A stretch of DNA of 38,942 bases from Candidatus Danuiimicrobium aquiferis (lineage in GTDB: Bacteria > Omnitrophota > Omnitrophia > Omnitrophales > Danuiimicrobiaceae): NCBI GenBank assembly GCA_001804285.1, contig MHFR01000064.1, positions 1-38,942 on the forward strand, given 5' to 3'. Positions 8,232-16,297 of this stretch are shown piece by piece; positions within the stretch are counted from its first letter, which is position 1; each line of letters opens with the position of its first letter. Position numbers and translations under genes: made by a program. The notes under the pieces were generated by a model, which made no database searches, was not told where the DNA came from, and saw only the letters and a list, made by a program, of their open reading frames with translations.

Positions 8232-9299
8232 TTATAGCACAGAAACTTGTTTCATTGCCTCACGGATACGGCCGAGGCCTTCTTCGATTTGTTTAATGTC
8301 GAGAGCATAACTGAATCGGAGACGGTCAGGCGCACCAAACCATTCGCCCAAATAAGTGATGACTTTATAGTCTTGATAGAGGATACTTAAAAATTGCTTC
8401 GCATCTTTGCATTTTGGCAGGACGTAAAAAGCTCCCTCCGGCTTCCAGAGATCAAATCCTAATTTTAAAAGTCCTTCATAAATAAAATCTCGTCGCTCAC
8501 GCCAGATTTTCTGCTGGTGAAGAATATATTCCTTTGGCGCTTTCATCGCAGAAAGCGCCATGTCCTGCCCCACCAGATTTGTGTTCATGGACGTATGTGT
8601 TTTCAATTCACATACATCCTGCACGATTTTTTTGTCAGCACTCCACAAGTATCCAACACGCACGCCGCACATGCAATACGTTTTGGAAAAGGAATTAACC
8701 GTGATCACGTGATCGCCCTGAATGTGATAATTTTCGCGTTCATAGATCAAGTCTTTGTACACTTCGTCGGAAACCACATAAACGCCGAGCTTCTGCGTAA
8801 GTTTTTCAATGGCCTTCAACGTTTCGATTGCTTCAACGCGCCCCGTCGGATTGGAGGGTGAATTAATGAGTACTGCGCAGCAACCTTTGATCTTTTCGTT
8901 AAAATCTTCCACGTCAATCCGGCCGTCAATCAAATCCGTATAAACCGGCACCATACCGGCAGATTCCACTATCGGTGGATAGGAATAATAATAAGGCTTT
9001 GTCAGGAGAACTTTTTTCCCCTTACCCAAAATCCTGAAAATAAGGTCCAGCGCTTCAGAGGCACCGTTCGTAATGACAAAATTATCCGCGGTCGAACCCG
9101 GATATTCTCGAGTCAACGCCTCCCGGAGTTTCAATTCTCCCTGAATCAAACCGTAGCGGAGGTCTCTATGCAAATCAATACCGTCAAATGTTTCTTTGGG
9201 CGGCGGAAGATCCGGCTGGCCGGAACCAAAACTGATCACTCCGTTCCCCTGTTTGCCAATAAAATCTGCAGGACTTTTTATGTTAAGAATTTCTGTCAT
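8232..9299 (-). CDS. PLP-dependent class I/II aminotransferase
   Basis: This 355-aa fold-type I aminotransferase resembles aspartate/aromatic or LL-diaminopimelate-type enzymes. Visible features are the GSGQPDLPPP start region, the substrate-binding NPTG (150-153), SDEVY with the PLP-binding Asp178, and the Schiff-base lysine K206 in SFSKTYCMCGVRVGY. It would transfer an amino group between an amino acid and a 2-oxo acid; the substrate is not decidable. A strong AAGGAAGG ribosome-binding site lies about 8 nt before the ATG. It is just upstream of glnS and probably co-transcribed with it. Confidence 0.9.
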   Translation of the reverse strand: MTEILNIKSPADFIGKQGNGVISFGSGQPDLPPPKETFDGIDLHRDLRYGLIQGELKLREALTREYPGSTADNFVITNGASEALDLIFRILGKGKKVLLTKPYYYSYPPIVESAGMVPVYTDLIDGRIDVEDFNEKIKGCCAVLINSPSNPTGRVEAIETLKAIEKLTQKLGVYVVSDEVYKDLIYERENYHIQGDHVITVNSFSKTYCMCGVRVGYLWSADKKIVQDVCELKTHTSMNTNLVGQDMALSAMKAPKEYILHQQKIWRERRDFIYEGLLKLGFDLWKPEGAFYVLPKCKDAKQFLSILYQDYKVITYLGEWFGAPDRLRFSYALDIKQIEEGLGRIREAMKQVSVL

Positions 9300-9410
9300 C
9301 GAACAAACCTTCCTTTCGAATCGTTATTCTACACCAATATGCACTTTCGTCCACAGTATCATTTGAGATGAATCAAAAATCATAAATGGTTACTCACGTT
9401 CACCGTTTTT

Positions 9411-9485
9411 GTCATTCCCGCGAAAGCGGGAATCCAGCCGAGTTGGCTTTTGATTCTGCTGGATCCCCGCTTTCGCGGGGATGAC
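9411..9485. repeat. GTCATTCCCGCG palindromic repeat (REP/MITE-like)
   Basis: Arms of 28 bp (9411-9438 and 9458-9485) are inverted copies with two mismatches and a 19-nt spacer. Each arm is itself self-complementary around ttcccgcgaaagcggga. This gtcattcccgcgaaagcgggaa type of repeat is widespread in bacterial genomes. Here it supplies the last codons and the stop of the unknown gene 9412-10170. Confidence 0.85.
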
Positions 9486-10170
9486 ACCCTTGGACTAAAA
9501 TATCGCGTAATTGCCCTTCCGTCCGGTAAAAATAGATGTTACCCGGATTTTGTTGAAGAAAGTCACAAAGTTTCTTGTCCTGCATTTCCTGCTCCAACTC
9601 CCAAGCGGGAAGCAAACCCAAATCATGGATCAGATAAATGCCCTTTTCCTGGCCAGCGGCACCGATGATTCGTTTCAGGAAACCAAGCAATCGCGTTTTT
9701 CCCGGATTGACGATTTCAACATGAGAAGCGACTTCGATCTTTCCCCAATCTGCAGCAACTCGTTTATGAAGAAGACAAAAAACCTGATCATAGCGGATAA
9801 CGGCCCGCTGGCCAACTTGAAGCCGCCTGCCGTGATTGATCAGAAGTGTGCTGAAATCCTGTGTGTTGAAATGTTGGATTCCGTTCTGAATGTCCGCGCT
9901 TAAGATATCCAGCCCGAAAATCCCCAGCATTCCGCTTGCTGCCGATTTCACGCTGAAATCCAAAACATCTTGAAATGCCTGCCACGCCGGTTTTTCTTCG
10001 GCGGAAATGACAGAGGCAAGGTAAAGTATTCGCGCTACGCCATCCTGCGTTACCGAAAACCGAAGCAGCTTCGAAGTCACCGCGCCTTGAAAAACCAGGT
10101 CCTGAAACGCGCCCATTCCGGAAAATATTCTCGCTTGAAGAAGTACCATAAAACCTATAGAAGGACTCAC
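9412..10170 (-). CDS. hypothetical protein with repeat-encoded C-terminus
   Basis: I do not recognise this protein. The body (about residues 1-225) is a plausible soluble mixed alpha/beta protein without a signal peptide or membrane helix. The last ~24 residues, starting at CHPRESGDP, are translated from the palindromic repeat 9411-9485, and the stop codon lies inside it. This suggests the repeat inserted at or near the original end and replaced the native C-terminus. The start is uncertain: GTG at 10170 or ATG at 10149, neither with a strong ribosome-binding site. It ends 112 bp before the aminotransferase start. Confidence 0.6.
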   Translation of the reverse strand: MSPSIGFMVLLQARIFSGMGAFQDLVFQGAVTSKLLRFSVTQDGVARILYLASVISAEEKPAWQAFQDVLDFSVKSAASGMLGIFGLDILSADIQNGIQHFNTQDFSTLLINHGRRLQVGQRAVIRYDQVFCLLHKRVAADWGKIEVASHVEIVNPGKTRLLGFLKRIIGAAGQEKGIYLIHDLGLLPAWELEQEMQDKKLCDFLQQNPGNIYFYRTEGQLRDILVQGCHPRESGDPAESKANSAGFPLSRE

Positions 10171-10228
10171 AATCCCGCAAACACATACTTATTTCGGTAA
10201 TTAATATATCCCCTGATTTGCCCTGCAA

Positions 10229-11221
10229 TTATAATCCTTTTTTCCGGGAATGGCTTTTAAAAAATTCCCACAGGGCTTGATTGGCTGATATTGCGCGGCT
10301 TGTCGGTCCCATGACTTTATCCATATAACCTCCACCGCCAGGCCATGTATGGCCTCCGCCATTGACCCGGATAAATACCACATCTTTTCCCCGTTCGCCT
10401 CCCGGATAATAAAATGCATTCACTTCCGGTAAAGATTGGAAACCCGGATAAGGCTGATAAGGCAAAACTTCCGCTGTTGCTTGATTGACTTTGATCAGAT
10501 GTTGAATCGTTTTCTCAGCAGCCAAATACCGGTCCCTGACTCCCTGCCCACCATCATAGGGAATATGTTTGTCTTCGGTTCCGTGAATAACCATAACCGG
10601 TTTTGGGACTGCCGGCAAATAACTTTGTTCGGAGGAAAGACCGCTCGCCACAACCCCAAAAGCCGCAATACGCCCGCCGGCTTTTTCTGCGAGATAATAG
10701 GATATGTGCCCGCCGTTTGATATCCCGCATATATATATTTTATCTGCGTTAATTTTATATTGAGCAATCAGACGATCTAACAACTGATTGAAAAAGGCCA
10801 CATCATCCACATGCTTCTCTGAAGCCGCAACCGAAATAATATCCGTGTTCCAACTTTTATACAGCCCCTCCGGATAGACCACGATAAAACCTTGATCACG
10901 ACCGAGAAGATGCATCTTGGACATTAGTTCCGCAGAAACAGCACTCCCGCGACCGCCATGGAAAACAAAAACAACAGGAAACCCGCCGGACGGCATTTTC
11001 CGTTTCGCGGGAACATGAAGAATATATTTCCGGTCAATACCATTAACAGAAATATGTTCGGTTGATTTAGAAAATCCACGAAACGGAAATAAGCGAAACG
11101 AACCAAATCCTTCAGCTTGCTTTGTTATCGAACATATTATCAACAAAAAAAATAAAAAATAAATCGGTTTTTTTTCAAATAATTGCCCAACGATTGTCCT
11201 TTTATGTTCTTTTTTCCACAT
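10229..11221 (-). CDS. secreted PHB-depolymerase/feruloyl-esterase-like alpha/beta hydrolase (LpqC family)
   Basis: This protein is 330 aa from the ATG at 11221. An N-terminal basic segment and hydrophobic stretch (YFLFFLLIICSITKQAEG) suggest export. The alpha/beta-hydrolase elements are the oxyanion region VFVFHGGRGS, nucleophile elbow CGISNGG (catalytic Ser), an Asp in IHGTEDKHIPYDGG, and the catalytic His in NGGGHTWPGG. The order and spacing match the LpqC/poly(3-hydroxybutyrate) depolymerase-like esterase family, which cleaves ester bonds in polymers or feruloyl groups; the substrate is unknown. An upstream TTG (11272) would extend it but puts the signal segment far inside, so I prefer the ATG. 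A palindromic operator-like site lies about 100 bp upstream. Confidence 0.85.
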   Translation of the reverse strand: MWKKEHKRTIVGQLFEKKPIYFLFFLLIICSITKQAEGFGSFRLFPFRGFSKSTEHISVNGIDRKYILHVPAKRKMPSGGFPVVFVFHGGRGSAVSAELMSKMHLLGRDQGFIVVYPEGLYKSWNTDIISVAASEKHVDDVAFFNQLLDRLIAQYKINADKIYICGISNGGHISYYLAEKAGGRIAAFGVVASGLSSEQSYLPAVPKPVMVIHGTEDKHIPYDGGQGVRDRYLAAEKTIQHLIKVNQATAEVLPYQPYPGFQSLPEVNAFYYPGGERGKDVVFIRVNGGGHTWPGGGGYMDKVMGPTSRAISANQALWEFFKSHSRKKGL

Positions 11222-11317
11222 AAAAAAAGTTTGCCCGCTGAAATGCAGAAATTCAAATGAGGATAATGTCAATTACGCAAGTAGCATTACATTGTTTTGA
11301 TAGCTGACTTTTTTTCA

Positions 11318-11334
11318 TTACACAATTTGCGTAA
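11318..11334. promoter_or_regulatory. operator-like palindrome with a nearby extra half-site
   Basis: The 17-bp sequence ttacacaatttgcgtaa is an inverted repeat of TTAC(A/G)CAA half-sites with one mismatch. A further exact half-site ttacgcaa lies at 11273-11280. Both are in the gap between the Fic gene end and the esterase start, which suggests a transcription-factor site controlling the esterase. A possible promoter on the minus strand (TTGTGT, 17 nt, TATCAA) overlaps it. This is inference only. Confidence 0.3.
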
Positions 11335-11378
11335 CGAAAACCGCTTATTACCCCTATTTTTACCCCTTCTTTAGGGTA

Positions 11379-12425
11379 TTACCTCTTCTTCTTCCAACGC
11401 GCTCCTGGCCCATGTCCTGTGCATATAATCTTCCCTTCGTTTTGCAACTCACGAAGTATAACCCGCACCATGTCATGGCTTACTCCAGGACAAGCATGCC
11501 GAATTTCTTTCACAGTAAATTGGTCTGGTAATCGTTCTATGGCTTGGCGAACCATTTCTCCTTTTGCACCACGAGCGGTAGTAATTGTGCCAACTCGTTC
11601 CTCAAATTCTTTAGAGGCTGCTATCAGTGTCCCCAAGAAATAATTCCACCATGGCCGCAAATCATGCTTGGCTTCATGCCAATGACTCGAGCTCTTTAAA
11701 AGAGTCTCATAATAACTTTCTTTCGTGTCTTCAATGATGCGCTCCAAACTGATGTAGCGACCAACATCATACCCAGCCTGATAAAGCAAAAGCAGCGCTA
11801 ACAAACGTCCCATTCTGCCGTTTCCGTCTAAAAACGGATGAACACATTCAAAATCAAAAACAAAAGAAGCAATAGCGAGTAACGGCTCCGCTTTTCGTTC
11901 ATCCATCGTTTGATGATAAAACCTGCAAAGTTTTTTCATGAAATCCGGCGCGGCCAATGCAGAAACAGGTTTAAACCGGATCACTTGCTTGCCATCGGGA
12001 CGAACTTCTAAAATGGCATTGTCCTTTTCTTTCCAATGTCCGCCTTTTTCTTCTGTCAGGGCATACATTTGCTTATGAAAACGAAGAATGAGTTCGGGGG
12101 TAAGAGTCAAACGTTTTGCGTTGGTATGAATTTCAGCCAAAACATTCCGGTAACCGGCTACTTCTTTTTCGGAGCGATCTTTGGGTTTTGTTTTTTGGGC
12201 AAGTATTGCTTCCAGCCGCTCATGATCAACCGTTATCCCTTCAATTCTGTTTGATGATTCCACGCTCTGGACTAAAGCGACACGCCGCAAGGTCTCCAAT
12301 AATTCAGGTGACTGTTCATGATAAAGTGCTTGCCGGCCTCGGTGCTCCCCAAGCGCACGAACCGTCATCAAAAGGTCCTGTGAAATTGGTTGCTCTAAAA
12401 AATAACCGTGTTCAAATGATCTCAT
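11379..12425 (-). CDS. Fic-domain protein with built-in inhibitory helix and C-terminal winged helix
   Basis: This 348-aa protein has an N-terminal Fic-associated domain carrying the inhibitory motif SSNRIEG (S58 to E62-G63, consensus S/TxxxE G/N), which marks a class II, self-inhibited Fic. The catalytic motif HPFLDGNGRMGR begins at H196 and is complete, so AMP transfer to a Ser/Thr/Tyr target is expected. The last ~60 residues look like a winged helix-turn-helix (FTVKEIRHACPGVSHDMVRV), as in many DNA-linked Fic proteins. A GGGGGAG ribosome-binding site sits close to the ATG. It stands alone next to decayed mobile-element fragments. Confidence 0.93.
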   Translation of the reverse strand: MRSFEHGYFLEQPISQDLLMTVRALGEHRGRQALYHEQSPELLETLRRVALVQSVESSNRIEGITVDHERLEAILAQKTKPKDRSEKEVAGYRNVLAEIHTNAKRLTLTPELILRFHKQMYALTEEKGGHWKEKDNAILEVRPDGKQVIRFKPVSALAAPDFMKKLCRFYHQTMDERKAEPLLAIASFVFDFECVHPFLDGNGRMGRLLALLLLYQAGYDVGRYISLERIIEDTKESYYETLLKSSSHWHEAKHDLRPWWNYFLGTLIAASKEFEERVGTITTARGAKGEMVRQAIERLPDQFTVKEIRHACPGVSHDMVRVILRELQNEGKIICTGHGPGARWKKKR

Positions 12426-12505
12426 TTGCTCCCCCTTAATGGAATAAATTGTAACATAATTAATTTTTCTCTGCTCTCTATAATTTTGGATTCAAAGTGT
12501 AAAAG

Positions 12506-12712
12506 CTACCTGTATTTACTGTCAGGCGCGCCAAAAAGATCAAATAAGGTCCTTAGCCTTCCCGGGGCGCTTCCCAGCACCTCTGCTTTTTTCCTATTTT
12601 TGATCAGATCCTCATAAACCATAAACAAAAACGGGGTTGCCGATCCTTCGGTCAATTTTTTCAGTTTGTATCTGCCCTGCCTTTCATTAAATATGTGCTT
12701 GGGATTATTCAT
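12506..12712 (-). CDS. short unrecognised ORF at the edge of mobile-DNA remnants
   Basis: This is a 68-codon frame rich in Lys, Arg and Leu with no recognisable motif. Its ATG overlaps the stop of the preceding degenerate frame (ATGA), and there is no ribosome-binding site. It may be a frameshifted continuation of the relic at 12709-12930 or a small accessory gene. Support is weak. Confidence 0.3.
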   Translation of the reverse strand: MNNPKHIFNERQGRYKLKKLTEGSATPFLFMVYEDLIKNRKKAEVLGSAPGRLRTLFDLFGAPDSKYR

Positions 12713-12930
12713 AAGAAGGCATGACTGTACTGATTTCCCATAAATAATCCCCGGGTGGCTTCAATGAAAATCAGTACTGATCGTGGTAGACCCGCAAACA
12801 TAAATGATGTAGTCGTATTGATCATTTGATTGATATCTACTTGTGATTTTTTCATACTTCTTTTTGCCCTTTTCGTGGAGCTCAAGCTCAAAAGCAATTC
12901 GAAAAGGCTTGGCGGAATTTTTTATGGCCT
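12709..12930 (-). pseudogene. frameshifted relic, possibly plasmid replication-relaxation-like
   Basis: One minus frame contains FELELHEKGKKKYEKITSRY followed by YDYIIYVCG; after this the sense continues in another frame as LIFIEATRGLFMGN and stops at 12709-12711. The pattern (acidic beta-strand, KKYEKI helix, hydrophobic strand) recalls C-terminal parts of helix-turn-helix replication-relaxation proteins of plasmids and ICEs. That assignment is from memory and uncertain. There is no intact start, and the upstream end runs into the XRE fragment on the other strand. Confidence 0.35.
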
Positions 12931-12997
12931 GCGGATGAAAAAGCGTTTTAGTCAAATGAGCACTCGACCTTACGAACGTAAGTCGATGTGCGAATTT

Positions 12998-13022
12998 GAT
13001 CCGCCGCGTTTTGTGGCGGATC
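12998..13022. repeat. short hairpin gatccgcc/ggcggatc
   Basis: A perfect 8-bp inverted repeat with a 9-nt loop lies inside the decayed region. Just before it, 12965-12985 holds a second short hairpin (cgaccttacg / cgtaagtcg). There is no T-tract, so termination is doubtful. Confidence 0.4.
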
Positions 13023-13041
13023 AACCAAGCTCACATAGAAC

Positions 13042-13221
13042 TTGCTTACTCTCTACAGTCAACGCGGCTTTGCAAAACACTTAGGCATTGACCGCAGTTA
13101 CTATGCGAAAGTGGAAAAAGGCGATGCCGATATCTCGTTTATCATGCTGCGGCGAATTTGCAAAGGGCTCGGTATCGGAATGGGCAAGCTTTTCAAGCGG
13201 ATTGAGGGGCATTTGAAATAA
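13042..13221 (+). pseudogene. truncated XRE-family helix-turn-helix regulator
   Basis: Immediately after an in-frame TAG (13036-13038) the frame reads YSQRGFAKHLGIDRSYYAKV followed by EKGDADIS, then ends at TAA 13219-13221. This is helix 2 to the end of a Cro/C1-type domain, with the recognition helix intact. The first helix and any N-terminal extension are missing, and no ATG is present; only TTG (13042) could start a 59-residue product. It is too short for the usual ORF cut-off. It is read against its minus-strand neighbours, and probably derives from a restriction, toxin-antitoxin or phage locus. Confidence 0.6.
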
Positions 13222-13274
13222 GCTGCATTGAGAAATTAAATATCATGCTCCCGGAATTATATTCACTTCACCTA

Positions 13275-14168
13275 TTATCCATCAGCATAGACCTGTTTTT
13301 GGTCATACATCGATCGACGCAGAACCATATTCTGGGTTATGGTTTTAAGGACGGTTTCCAAAATTTGAACCAATGTCGATCCTGAATTAAAATCAGCAGG
13401 AGCTATATGATTTACCCTCTTATTCCGAAAAAGCTGCAAACACTTTTCGGAAGCTTTTTCCTCGGATGGATAAACTGCCAAAGCATATCCCCCATTCTTG
13501 CAGGCAACTGTCATGCAGGGAATATCAGAATCCCCATCGCCGATGTAAATCATGTTAAAGAATGGGATGCGCCGTTCTTCCTCATCCATGTGCTCGTTGA
13601 TATCCTGATCGAGACGCAATTTTCCTTTATTAATTCTAAAGAGAAACTGGGTTTTGGTGGTATCGTTAATCGCCATTTTAACGCACTTTGGAGTTCCGTC
13701 TTTGTTGTACTCATATTCACAAGCATAGATTTCTTTAAAATACTTTTTGATCGCAACACCGTTTAAAATTGCTTTCATCCCGGACGAAATGATGTAATGT
13801 TCGAGATTCACTTTTATATTCAGTTTGGATGATTCTTTTTGGATAAATTCATTGATGTAAGGGAAAAAGTTTTCCACGCCCGGATAGTACTGAATTTTCC
13901 GGGCCATATTAGTCAGCTTTGTTTCAGTTAGTGGCTCTTTTTGGAACCTGGGATCAAAGATGAGTCGATTCAAATAACAGAGCACTTTATCATAGCCTTC
14001 GTCTTTGGCTGTCTGATTGATGCCCTTCCAAAATTGTTCGCTATCAATTCTGTACTCTTGAAAGATCGTATCTTCCTGCATACTTCTACGGGAAAGCGTG
14101 CCATCAAAGTCATAGCAGATAGCGATAATGTTATGCTGGAATTTTTGAGGCTCCTGACCATTTCTCAT
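13275..14168 (-). CDS. HAD-superfamily phosphatase
   Basis: This 297-aa cytoplasmic phosphohydrolase shows all main HAD motifs: DFDGT with nucleophile D20 and acid/base D22, a Ser in YIISSGM (motif II), a basic region near KKYFKEIYA, and GDGDSDIPCM (motif IV, metal binding). A helical cap of roughly 100 residues lies between motifs I and II, as in phosphoserine-phosphatase-like members. Its ATG overlaps the TGA of the DUF2779 gene (ATGA). As the last gene of the operon it may trim phosphate ends or hydrolyse a nucleotide made by the nucleases, but this is only suggested by context. Confidence 0.85.
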   Translation of the reverse strand: MRNGQEPQKFQHNIIAICYDFDGTLSRRSMQEDTIFQEYRIDSEQFWKGINQTAKDEGYDKVLCYLNRLIFDPRFQKEPLTETKLTNMARKIQYYPGVENFFPYINEFIQKESSKLNIKVNLEHYIISSGMKAILNGVAIKKYFKEIYACEYEYNKDGTPKCVKMAINDTTKTQFLFRINKGKLRLDQDINEHMDEEERRIPFFNMIYIGDGDSDIPCMTVACKNGGYALAVYPSEEKASEKCLQLFRNKRVNHIAPADFNSGSTLVQILETVLKTITQNMVLRRSMYDQKQVYADG

Positions 14169-15646
14169 AAAACCACCCTCCTGAGAACATTGAGTACATC
14201 AATCATCGCCTGGGTATCCAGTTTGCAGTAGGTCTTAAGTGCTTGGCGGATGCGCGCTTTCTCTTCCGTAGAAATTCCGTCTTGAAAAGTAATTCTCGCA
14301 AACTCCAGACTTGCTATACCGCCTTCAGCAATGTCCAGCTCCTTATAAGATCCGCCAGTCAGCGCTGGAAAAACATTTTTGATCGACGTCCGCCCCATCT
14401 GTTTTGGATCGTAATAATCAAACTTCCGGAACGGAACGATCAAATCCAAGAACCGCTTCTCGATCTTTTTGAACCAACCGCGATACTCAGGAAATGTCTC
14501 AACGCATTCTCTCAGCCGTGTTAATTCGAAATTCATGTTGTAGGAAACAATGCTCCCTTGGTTCTCCAATAAATCCTTAAGCATTTTGAGGAGTTCCGGT
14601 CTTGGGTCTCTTCTCCCGATAGCTAAGAAACCATGATGCTGCAGTCTTTTGTCCCAATCAGAAAGAATGTGAAGCGAGAATTGGAAGGGAATGTTTTGGT
14701 AAGGCCGCGACTGGTCATAGAAAGGGATCGCCGGATTCACTGTCTCAAAATCCAGAAAATAAATAGGAAGTTCTAACTGATCGAGAAAACCCTTGATAGC
14801 GGCCTTATTAATAAAGCGTTCCTTTGTTCGGTGACACTCCCGCTGGATCTGTTGGCTTGGCGTAAGCGTCGCATTATCTGGAAGATCTGCAATGCCTAAT
14901 ATTTTCTTGGCTAGAAGTTCGAAAGCCTTCTCTTTTCGAATTCTGTTAAGGATAAAGATGTTCTCGTCTGGCAGAAAGCTCCAGCACAAGTCTTGCAGAT
15001 CACACGGATACGGATCATTGCAATAAGGCCCAATCTTAATCTCAGGGCAAGTTTTTTGCTGAAGATTTTTGAGCATCACGCCTATATTTTTCTCCACACC
15101 GGCGACCAGAGAATTGACCTCTCCGGAAACATCCTGTCTAGAAAATAATTCGTTCGGATCGATCTCTCCCTGTTTGACATATTGATTATTGATCAGGATG
15201 AGATGAGAGCGCCGGATCTTGAGTCCCGCACCTTCATAGCAATACTTCTGGAAAGCAAGGTCGTGGTAGTGAATATCTTTTGCTGCCGTAGAGCTCTTCA
15301 CCTCATGAAGGTCCCATGATCCATCTTTATTAGGCGAAAGAATGTCAGGTCTGGCAAAGGTATTCTTGTAACTGAAAGCAGCCTCGAAAAGGGGTTTTCG
15401 CTTCGGCAATAACTCTTGAGTCTTTTTAAGGATGGCTTCATAGTCCTCAACCCCTTCTATTTCGATACCATCGGGAAAAAGAGTTCTGGCCAAGGCCGTC
15501 ACGTCATTCCCTTGGTCAAAAATCGCTTGCGTCTGGGGATCTGTTTCGGGGAATTGATCCTTGGCATGGTAGGACATCCACAGCAGCTTAGGACACTGCA
15601 ACCCCGTCATGTATTTGCTTTTGGAAAGAACTGGATCTTTTTTCAT
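14165..15646 (-). CDS. DUF2779 protein: RecB/Cas4-like nuclease fused to DEDD-type exonuclease domain
   Basis: The protein is 493 aa. Residues 1-225 form a RecB-family PD-(D/E)XK nuclease: D101 in FARPDIL, then E115-V-K117 in WDLHEVKSS. C18 (GLQCPKLLW) and a C-terminal group C200, C209, C215, C221 resemble the Fe-S cluster ligands of Cas4/AddB. Residues about 290-490 are the DUF2779 domain, RNase H-like with D299 and E301 (FLDFET), SYNMNFE near 369-374, D401, and YCKLD (D477), the acidic set expected of a DEDD exonuclease. The ATG overlaps the stop of the preceding gene (AATGA). Such proteins are widespread but poorly characterised; DNA end processing is the likely role. Confidence 0.88.
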   Translation of the reverse strand: MKKDPVLSKSKYMTGLQCPKLLWMSYHAKDQFPETDPQTQAIFDQGNDVTALARTLFPDGIEIEGVEDYEAILKKTQELLPKRKPLFEAAFSYKNTFARPDILSPNKDGSWDLHEVKSSTAAKDIHYHDLAFQKYCYEGAGLKIRRSHLILINNQYVKQGEIDPNELFSRQDVSGEVNSLVAGVEKNIGVMLKNLQQKTCPEIKIGPYCNDPYPCDLQDLCWSFLPDENIFILNRIRKEKAFELLAKKILGIADLPDNATLTPSQQIQRECHRTKERFINKAAIKGFLDQLELPIYFLDFETVNPAIPFYDQSRPYQNIPFQFSLHILSDWDKRLQHHGFLAIGRRDPRPELLKMLKDLLENQGSIVSYNMNFELTRLRECVETFPEYRGWFKKIEKRFLDLIVPFRKFDYYDPKQMGRTSIKNVFPALTGGSYKELDIAEGGIASLEFARITFQDGISTEEKARIRQALKTYCKLDTQAMIDVLNVLRRVVL

Positions 15647-16257
15647 TTAAGCGGCCATAAGGTACGTGGACCATCAATTTTTTTACCATTACACAAAAGC
15701 ATGCCATAAACTTTCTCGGGCGTTCCACGATAAAATTCTCTTGACCGAAGACTCTCTTTTTCGAATTTATCATAGCTTTTTTTAAACACAAGAATGGCAA
15801 GCTTCTTATTAGGCAGCCCCCTTGTTATTTTTTTCCCTTCTTTAATAAAAGTTTTTTCTGGAAACCAACGCGAATATGAGCGTTTACCCTTTTGCGTAGA
15901 TGCGTATGTTGGGTACGCCAAAAAAATACCAAATTTTAAGTGTTTCCATTCCTTCGTCACACGAAGAAATTTTCTCATTTTGTTAATGGTCTTTTTATAT
16001 CTATCACTTCCACCCTCAACCTCAATAAACCCTTTGACAATACCCCGCCGCGGATCGCCCTCAAGCAAAACGGCATCACATCTGCAGCCTCGGGCTCCCT
16101 TACATGTGCAACCCTCATCTAACGCAAATCCCGAAGGATTGTTTGTAATCCACCATTCGACTAACAAGCCAATCAATGTCGCATGGCTACTACCAAATGT
16201 TTTAAAAACAATATCCCATTTAACTTTTTGCAAGCTCTTTAATAAATTTTCTTCCAT
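15643..16257 (-). CDS. unknown protein, possible PD-(D/E)XK-like fold with CxC-x5-CxC cluster
   Basis: The protein is 204 aa from the ATG at 16257, chosen for an AAAGGGG ribosome-binding site 7 nt upstream. I do not recognise the family. A four-cysteine cluster C50, C52, C58, C60 (CTCKGARGCRC) directly precedes D61 in CDAVLLEGD. After it comes GFIEVEGGSDRYKKTINKMR, a strand with E79 and E81 followed by a helix, then the hydrophobic strand FGIFLAYP. This strand-D, strand-ExE, helix, strand order resembles restriction-endonuclease folds with Glu in place of the usual Lys. It is coupled to the DUF2779 nuclease gene downstream. The nuclease call is inference. Confidence 0.75.
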   Translation of the reverse strand: MEENLLKSLQKVKWDIVFKTFGSSHATLIGLLVEWWITNNPSGFALDEGCTCKGARGCRCDAVLLEGDPRRGIVKGFIEVEGGSDRYKKTINKMRKFLRVTKEWKHLKFGIFLAYPTYASTQKGKRSYSRWFPEKTFIKEGKKITRGLPNKKLAILVFKKSYDKFEKESLRSREFYRGTPEKVYGMLLCNGKKIDGPRTLWPLK

Positions 16258-16297
16258 AGCATTGCCCCTTTCTTGTCTTTCTCCACTCCACAAATTC

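Noticed and set aside
9511-9903. 130-codon plus-strand ORF
   Set aside because: It is antisense to the 252-codon frame, has no ribosome-binding site, and looks like a shadow.
12830-13084. Plus-strand ORF overlapping the XRE fragment
   Set aside because: It is in a different frame from the helix-turn-helix sequence and antisense to the other relic; no protein-like features.
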